From Brachionus manjavacas (lineage: Eukaryota > Rotifera > Eurotatoria > Ploima > Brachionidae), in assembly GCA_019054805.1 (NCBI GenBank), contig JAHQIY010000002.1, positions 6,696,001 to 6,760,000 on the forward strand: a DNA stretch of 64,000 nt, in the 5' to 3' direction. The translations under genes were made by a program, and so were the position numbers. The notes below the pieces were generated by a model, which was not told where the DNA came from, searched no databases, and saw nothing but the letters and a program-made list of their open reading frames with translations. Below are positions 60,088 to 64,000 of the stretch, piece after piece (position 1 is the stretch's first letter; each line of letters opens with the position of its first letter).

Positions 60088-61864
60088 GGGTCTTGCCTGT
60101 TATGTGACCAGTGACTTTATGTCGATTTGGTGACCAGATATTTTTTCTGACTGGTCACATATTCACTGGTCATCTAATATGTGACCAGTCAAAATTATTA
60201 TTAAAATAAAAAATTTTTTTTTTTAATTTTATTATTTAAGTGACCAAATATTAAATTTATGTGACCTGGTTTTTTATTTATGTGACCAATTTAAATATTA
60301 ATTTAAAATTATAAAAATTAAATAAAAAAAATTATTTATGCATTTTTGTGATGTGTTGCTTTACACCACGCTCATTTTTCATTAATTTCCCGCACTTCGG
60401 GCAAGCTATTGGGTTTTTATGTTTGCAAAGGCCTTTTTTTACAGAAGACTGTGTTGCTTCAGATGCAATTGGAGCTTCCGATGCAATTTTTGACAACTTT
60501 TCTAATTTTTTTTTGTTGGATTTAAATTTAGCTTGCAAATGGTTTCATTAACCTCTTCAAAATCTGATTCACAATTTTCTTCATGATCTGAATCGGTGCC
60601 ATTTAACAAAAAATCACTCTCTTTTATTGTAATTGTTTCCGAATGTGGATAACTTTCTTCATCGCTTTCATAATTTTTAAGTCTATTTAACTCTTCCATA
60701 GAGTCTACACTGAAAATTTCCACTTCAACATCATTACTATCTTCTTCATTGTTATCATCACCAAATTCAGACCCATATTAAGACCCAAATATAGATTCAA
60801 TATCTTCTTCTTCTACGTCGTCACAATTAATATCATTTTCTTCAGGTTCAACAAGCTGAACAAAGTCTTCAACATCATGTTTAATATCATTTCGAGTTGT
60901 GTACAAATTTTCAAAGTCACTTAAGCTTTAAACCAAAAATTAAATTTTTTTTTTATTAAATTACTTATAACCAGGCCTAAAATACTTAGCTATAATATTC
61001 AAAATTAAATTATAACACGATAATCGGTCATTATTTAAATTATTATTGAATCTCCAAGTGAATTCATCCAAATAACTTTGAATTTCGGACCGTTTTGAAC
61101 CTCCCATGTCCTTAAAACGGTGTTTGGATGAATTCCACAAACTTTCTATACGGTTAGTACATGCACCGGTATTGGGGTCCACCACCTAATTTGAGATTTT
61201 TTTTGTCAATGTCAACCGTACACAATTGTCTAAGACGAAAAAATAACAATGCCACTGTATTGCGATGGACTTCATGTTCAAAATGCAATTTTATCTGGTC
61301 AACTGTTTTGGCAATTGTAATCTGCGCTGCCCAGCATTTAATTATTGCAAGAACAATTTTTAAAGGCTTTCGAAAAAGTGAGAAAAATGAGTCATCATAA
61401 ATTGTTTTATACGTTGTACAACTGTTACATCGACAAGTCAAGAGGCAATTTTTTGTATCCTTAGAACGCTTTCGAGTTTTTAAATTCATATTTTGAGCTT
61501 TTTTGCTGCAATTTTCTTTCGTACATTTTTGTACAGCAAATATTCAGCCTAAATCTACTAGTTTGTTAAAAAAATTTTTTTCATCATTCTCGTTTTCCAT
61601 TTTTTTCTAAATAATAGTAAAAACTTTTTGATTATTATTAATGTAACTTCAATTTTACATCATCGCTTAAAAAATTTTCATATTACATCAACAATAATGA
61701 AAAAAAAATCAAATCTTGCAAGTATAGTTGCAATTGCAATTATTTTATTATAATTACAATTAAATTTTATCTAATAATAAGACCAGTGAATATGTGACCA
61801 GTCAGAAAAAATATCTGGTCACCAAATCGACATAAAGTCACTGGTCACATAACAGGCAAGACCC
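60088..61864. mobile_element. Merlin DNA transposon with perfect 84-bp terminal inverted repeats
   Basis: Left terminal repeat 60088-60171 begins GGGTCTTGCCTGTTATGTGA; the right one, 61781-61864, is its exact reverse complement over 84 bp. TAATATGC flanks the element on both sides (60080-60087 and 61865-61872), an 8-bp duplication as expected for Merlin/IS1016. Sub-terminal GTGACCAG motifs recur in both orientations. It contains a broken ISXO2/IS1595-type transposase on the minus strand. Identical ends and a perfect duplication imply recent movement, presumably by transposase supplied in trans. Confidence 0.92.
60332..61600 (-). pseudogene. Merlin transposase with acidic and C2H2 zinc-finger tail, inactivated
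   Basis: Starts MENENDEKNFFNKLVDLG at 61600, followed by a TGA. A zinc-ribbon follows: CTKENCSKK and CLLTCRCNSC, then IIKCWAAQITIAKTVDQIKL, VHRNTVALLFFRLRQLC and IDKKNLKLGG. The reading then jumps, in another frame, to VVDPNTGACTNRIESLWNSS and QSYLDEFTWRFNN, motifs of the ISXO2-like DDE domain; the central catalytic part is missing. After a 40-50-nt intron near 60930-60970 comes an acidic segment (DDVEEEDIESIFGS, a TAA, then DDNNEEDSNDVEVEIFSVDS) and, after a one-base shift, GLCKHKNPIACPKCGKLMKN and ERGVKQHITKMHK, a C2H2 finger ending at 60332. At least four lesions. Confidence 0.85.
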
Positions 61865-61872
61865 TAATATGC

Positions 61873-62919
61873 TAAGCTTAAATATTTATTTTTTTCGTAT
61901 CTCGACTAAAAATTCTTTTAATTGATAAATTAATTGATTGAATCTGTTAGCTACAAAATAAAACTTACTATTTATTTGTTTTTTTTATTTAAGAGAAAAA
62001 ATAGCCATTTAATTGCGATTTAATTTAACTGTACAGATTATTTTAATTTAGCTATTTTGATCGATTTATTTCTTAAAATAGCTAATATGAACAGGTTAAT
62101 TTAAATCAATTTATTCTGATCTAGTACCCTCGTCGAGTAAAGTTTTTTTCATGTGACTCCGAATTCGGAGGCTACTATAGAAAATTATATTATTTAACTT
62201 TTTTTGCCTCTTTCAACTCCTGGTCTATCTCGAACACCAATTAATAAACATTTACCTAAAAACACGAGCTTATTTGATATTACTAGTTAGTCGAAAAATT
62301 CGAAACAAGTAAACAATTTCTTAAGTTCAGAAAGTGAATGTTTTATTTTAAAAACTAATTTTCTCTTTATTTGACTATTTTCATTAACTTTCGGAATTTA
62401 TGAATAAATTTTAAAAATAAATAAAAAGTCTTGATTATTTAAGAGAAAATTTGAAAGAAATTTCAGACGAAAATTTGATTTTTAATAATTTTTTTAGATT
62501 TATAAAAAAAATTTTGGCAACTTAAAATTTCAGATTATTTTACACTTTATTATGTAGTTTTACATGAAATATATTCTGGCGCAAGAATTTTTTTTTTAAT
62601 TTATTTATTAATTTATGTAATAATTATTTTTTCTTTTTTATGTAATAATTTAAAATTTCTAATCATTAATATGAATATTTAGATTGTTTCTATCTAAATA
62701 ATTAACCACTAAGATAAATTAATTCTTCAAATGAATTATTATACACTTATTTTATTTTTTTAGAGCTTAAATTTACATTTAAATACTTGATTATTTTAAT
62801 TAATACTCATTCAATCCTTTAAGCACTCAAATTACATATCTAATATCCAAATTCACTTTTAGCTAAATACCCAATTATATTAATAAAAACCCATTTAAAT
62901 ACTAGCCTAAACATAATCA
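61873..62919. other. Intergenic, no gene seen
   Basis: AT-rich; no exon or repeat family recognised. Confidence 0.4.
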
Positions 62920-63157
62920 CAAATCTTTATAAATCTTTAGTTGGTTCAATTCTAGACTATTCGTTTCCTTGCTTGAATTCATTTTCAGAAAATTATATCA
63001 AAAAACTACAAGCAATTCAGAATACAGCATTAAGATCTATCCTTAAGTTTAAATATGATACTCCCTCCAACATGGTGCATCATGAGGCTTTTAATAAACT
63101 AAAATTACTAACAGTCTCGAATCGTCTTTTTGAGTTGAGTGAGAAATATGTTGGGAC
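62920..63157 (+). mobile_element. Jockey-like LINE fragment, copy D
   Basis: Reads YKSLVGSILDYSFPCLNSFS, then LQAIQNTALRSILKFKYDTP, NMVHHEAFNKLKLLTVSNRL and FELSEKYVG, nearly identical to copy C (about 52570-52800). It is open throughout, unlike copies B and C, and is cut off at 63157 by the hAT element. Confidence 0.85.
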
Positions 63158-64000
63158 TAGGGCTGGTAGTTCGGTTAGACATCTTAAACCGGTCCCGTAA
63201 CCGGTTAAAAATTTTTAGTTGGTTTTAGAACAGGTTAGGATGTCTAACCAGTTCCATTAACCAGTTAAAAATTTTGATCGGTTACGGAACCGGTTTATAA
63301 ATTCTAACCGGCTACATAACCGTTTAAGTTTGTCTTAACCGGATTTATGAATAAAAAAATTCAAAAAAATTTTAGATAAAAACTTTATTGATAAATCTTT
63401 AAGCTTAAACATGAAATAAAAGTTATTAAACAAAATCAATCAATTTTTTCGTTTCCATGAATTTAGGCAAATCAATTTTTTTACACTTTTCGGGTCTAAA
63501 GAAGTTTTATCTTTTGTAAGAAAAAGTCCACCAGCCGAAGAAGTTTGTTCAGATGGAACACTTGAAGGACTTATGCTCAAGTAGAATTTTGCTACTAATT
63601 TTTATAAAATTCAAATCTTCAATTCTTCACTTTCATATCTTGTTTTTCAATTTAGATGATCATAAAAAGATTACTCGAGACAGGCAATCTTATTCTTCTC
63701 AAACCTTTTTATTTGATTTGAATCAAAATTTTGCTAAAAAGTCTATTGAAAAAAGGATGAATTTTTTTGCATAATTTTTAAAAATTTAATTAAAAAAAAT
63801 ATAAAAATTTAACTCAAGAAATTAATGTTCCTTTTAAACCGGTTACAAACGGTTTCATAACTGCTTAGGATTTTTAACCGGTAACTAAATTTGGTTATAA
63901 ATTGTAATCGGGTCTGAAACCGGTTTCAATTATTTAACCGGCTACATTAATCGGCTTTGTTTTAAAACCGATTAATATTCTAACCGGTTTAGAACCGTTT
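63158..64000. mobile_element. Internally deleted hAT transposon, running off the window
   Basis: Begins TAGGGCTGGTAGTTCGGTTA immediately after the LINE fragment, an end close to the hAT consensus CAGGGCTGG. The first 200 bp and the last 170 bp are packed with AACCGG/CCGGTT motifs in both orientations, typical hAT sub-terminal repeats. Only the C-terminus of a transposase remains between them. The right end and target duplication lie beyond base 64000. Confidence 0.75.
63440..63598 (-). pseudogene. hAT transposase C-terminal dimerisation domain fragment
   Basis: The minus strand reads LVAKFYLSISPSSVPSEQTS, SAGGLFLTKDKTSLDP and KSVKKLICLNSWKRKN, then TGA. This is the hAT C-terminal block (S-x-SE-x-FS-x-AG...R..L.P...) used for dimerisation. 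The rest of the transposase is absent, so the element depends on transposase from elsewhere. Confidence 0.75.

Noticed and set aside
1-64000. CRISPR arrays, bacterial operons, phage or origin features
   Set aside because: None seen; spliceosomal introns and metazoan genes show a eukaryotic nuclear sequence.

Overview
The window is nuclear DNA from an invertebrate animal. It is strongly AT-rich, and its genes have introns of two kinds: many of about 44-90 nt and a few of 1-6.5 kb. The genes are metazoan: an ephrin, TPX2, POP1, mitochondrial uS11, ZSWIM7, a TTLL10-type ligase, a CCDC50-like protein and a TRAFD1/XAF1-like zinc-finger protein. Compact exons, ~50-nt introns and a mixture of Jockey-like LINE, Merlin, hAT and Tc1/mariner debris would suit a rotifer such as Brachionus. 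That placement is inference, not something the sequence proves. All gene models below were spliced by eye from GT/AG sites, phase continuity and family resemblance; no search was run.

Layout. 1-4 kb: a dead Tc1/mariner transposase split by a hAT-type MITE. 4.1-4.8 kb: a one-exon, probably GPI-anchored ephrin (minus). 4.9-16.4 kb: a gene desert. 16.4-24.0 kb: a seven-exon TTLL10-like gene (plus) with a 5.17-kb intron. 26.4-27.2 kb: mitochondrial ribosomal protein uS11m (plus). 27.4-30.0 kb: a CCDC50-like gene (minus) with two possible 3' ends. 33.9-35.3 kb: TPX2 (minus). 35.5-44.4 kb: POP1 (minus), whose two coding exons are separated by a 6.54-kb intron. That intron holds an opposite-strand gene of small symmetric exons, a LINE 3' end, a tRNA-Asp-like remnant and a large foldback repeat. 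44.5-45.0 kb: ZSWIM7 (minus). 48.2-48.7 kb: a prothymosin-like acidic protein (minus). 54.1-55.4 kb: a seven-exon TRAFD1/XAF1-like gene (minus). From about 46 kb to the end transposons dominate: five copies of one Jockey-like LINE family, one with a clean 15-bp target duplication; a second LINE family with a (TAAA)n-type tail; a Merlin element with perfect 84-bp terminal repeats; an integrase remnant; and, at the right edge, an internally deleted hAT element inserted into a LINE.

Functionally the genes are mostly unrelated housekeeping and signalling genes: tubulin modification, mitochondrial translation, spindle assembly, RNase P/MRP, recombination repair, Eph signalling and innate-immune adaptors. 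No operon-like system is evident, although TPX2, POP1 and ZSWIM7 lie head-to-tail on the minus strand with gaps of about 100-280 bp. The most unusual items are the POP1 intron with its nested symmetric-exon, tail-anchored coiled-coil gene, the Merlin element whose transposase carries an acidic and C2H2-finger tail, and a pair of adjoining perfect palindromes at 32.5 kb.
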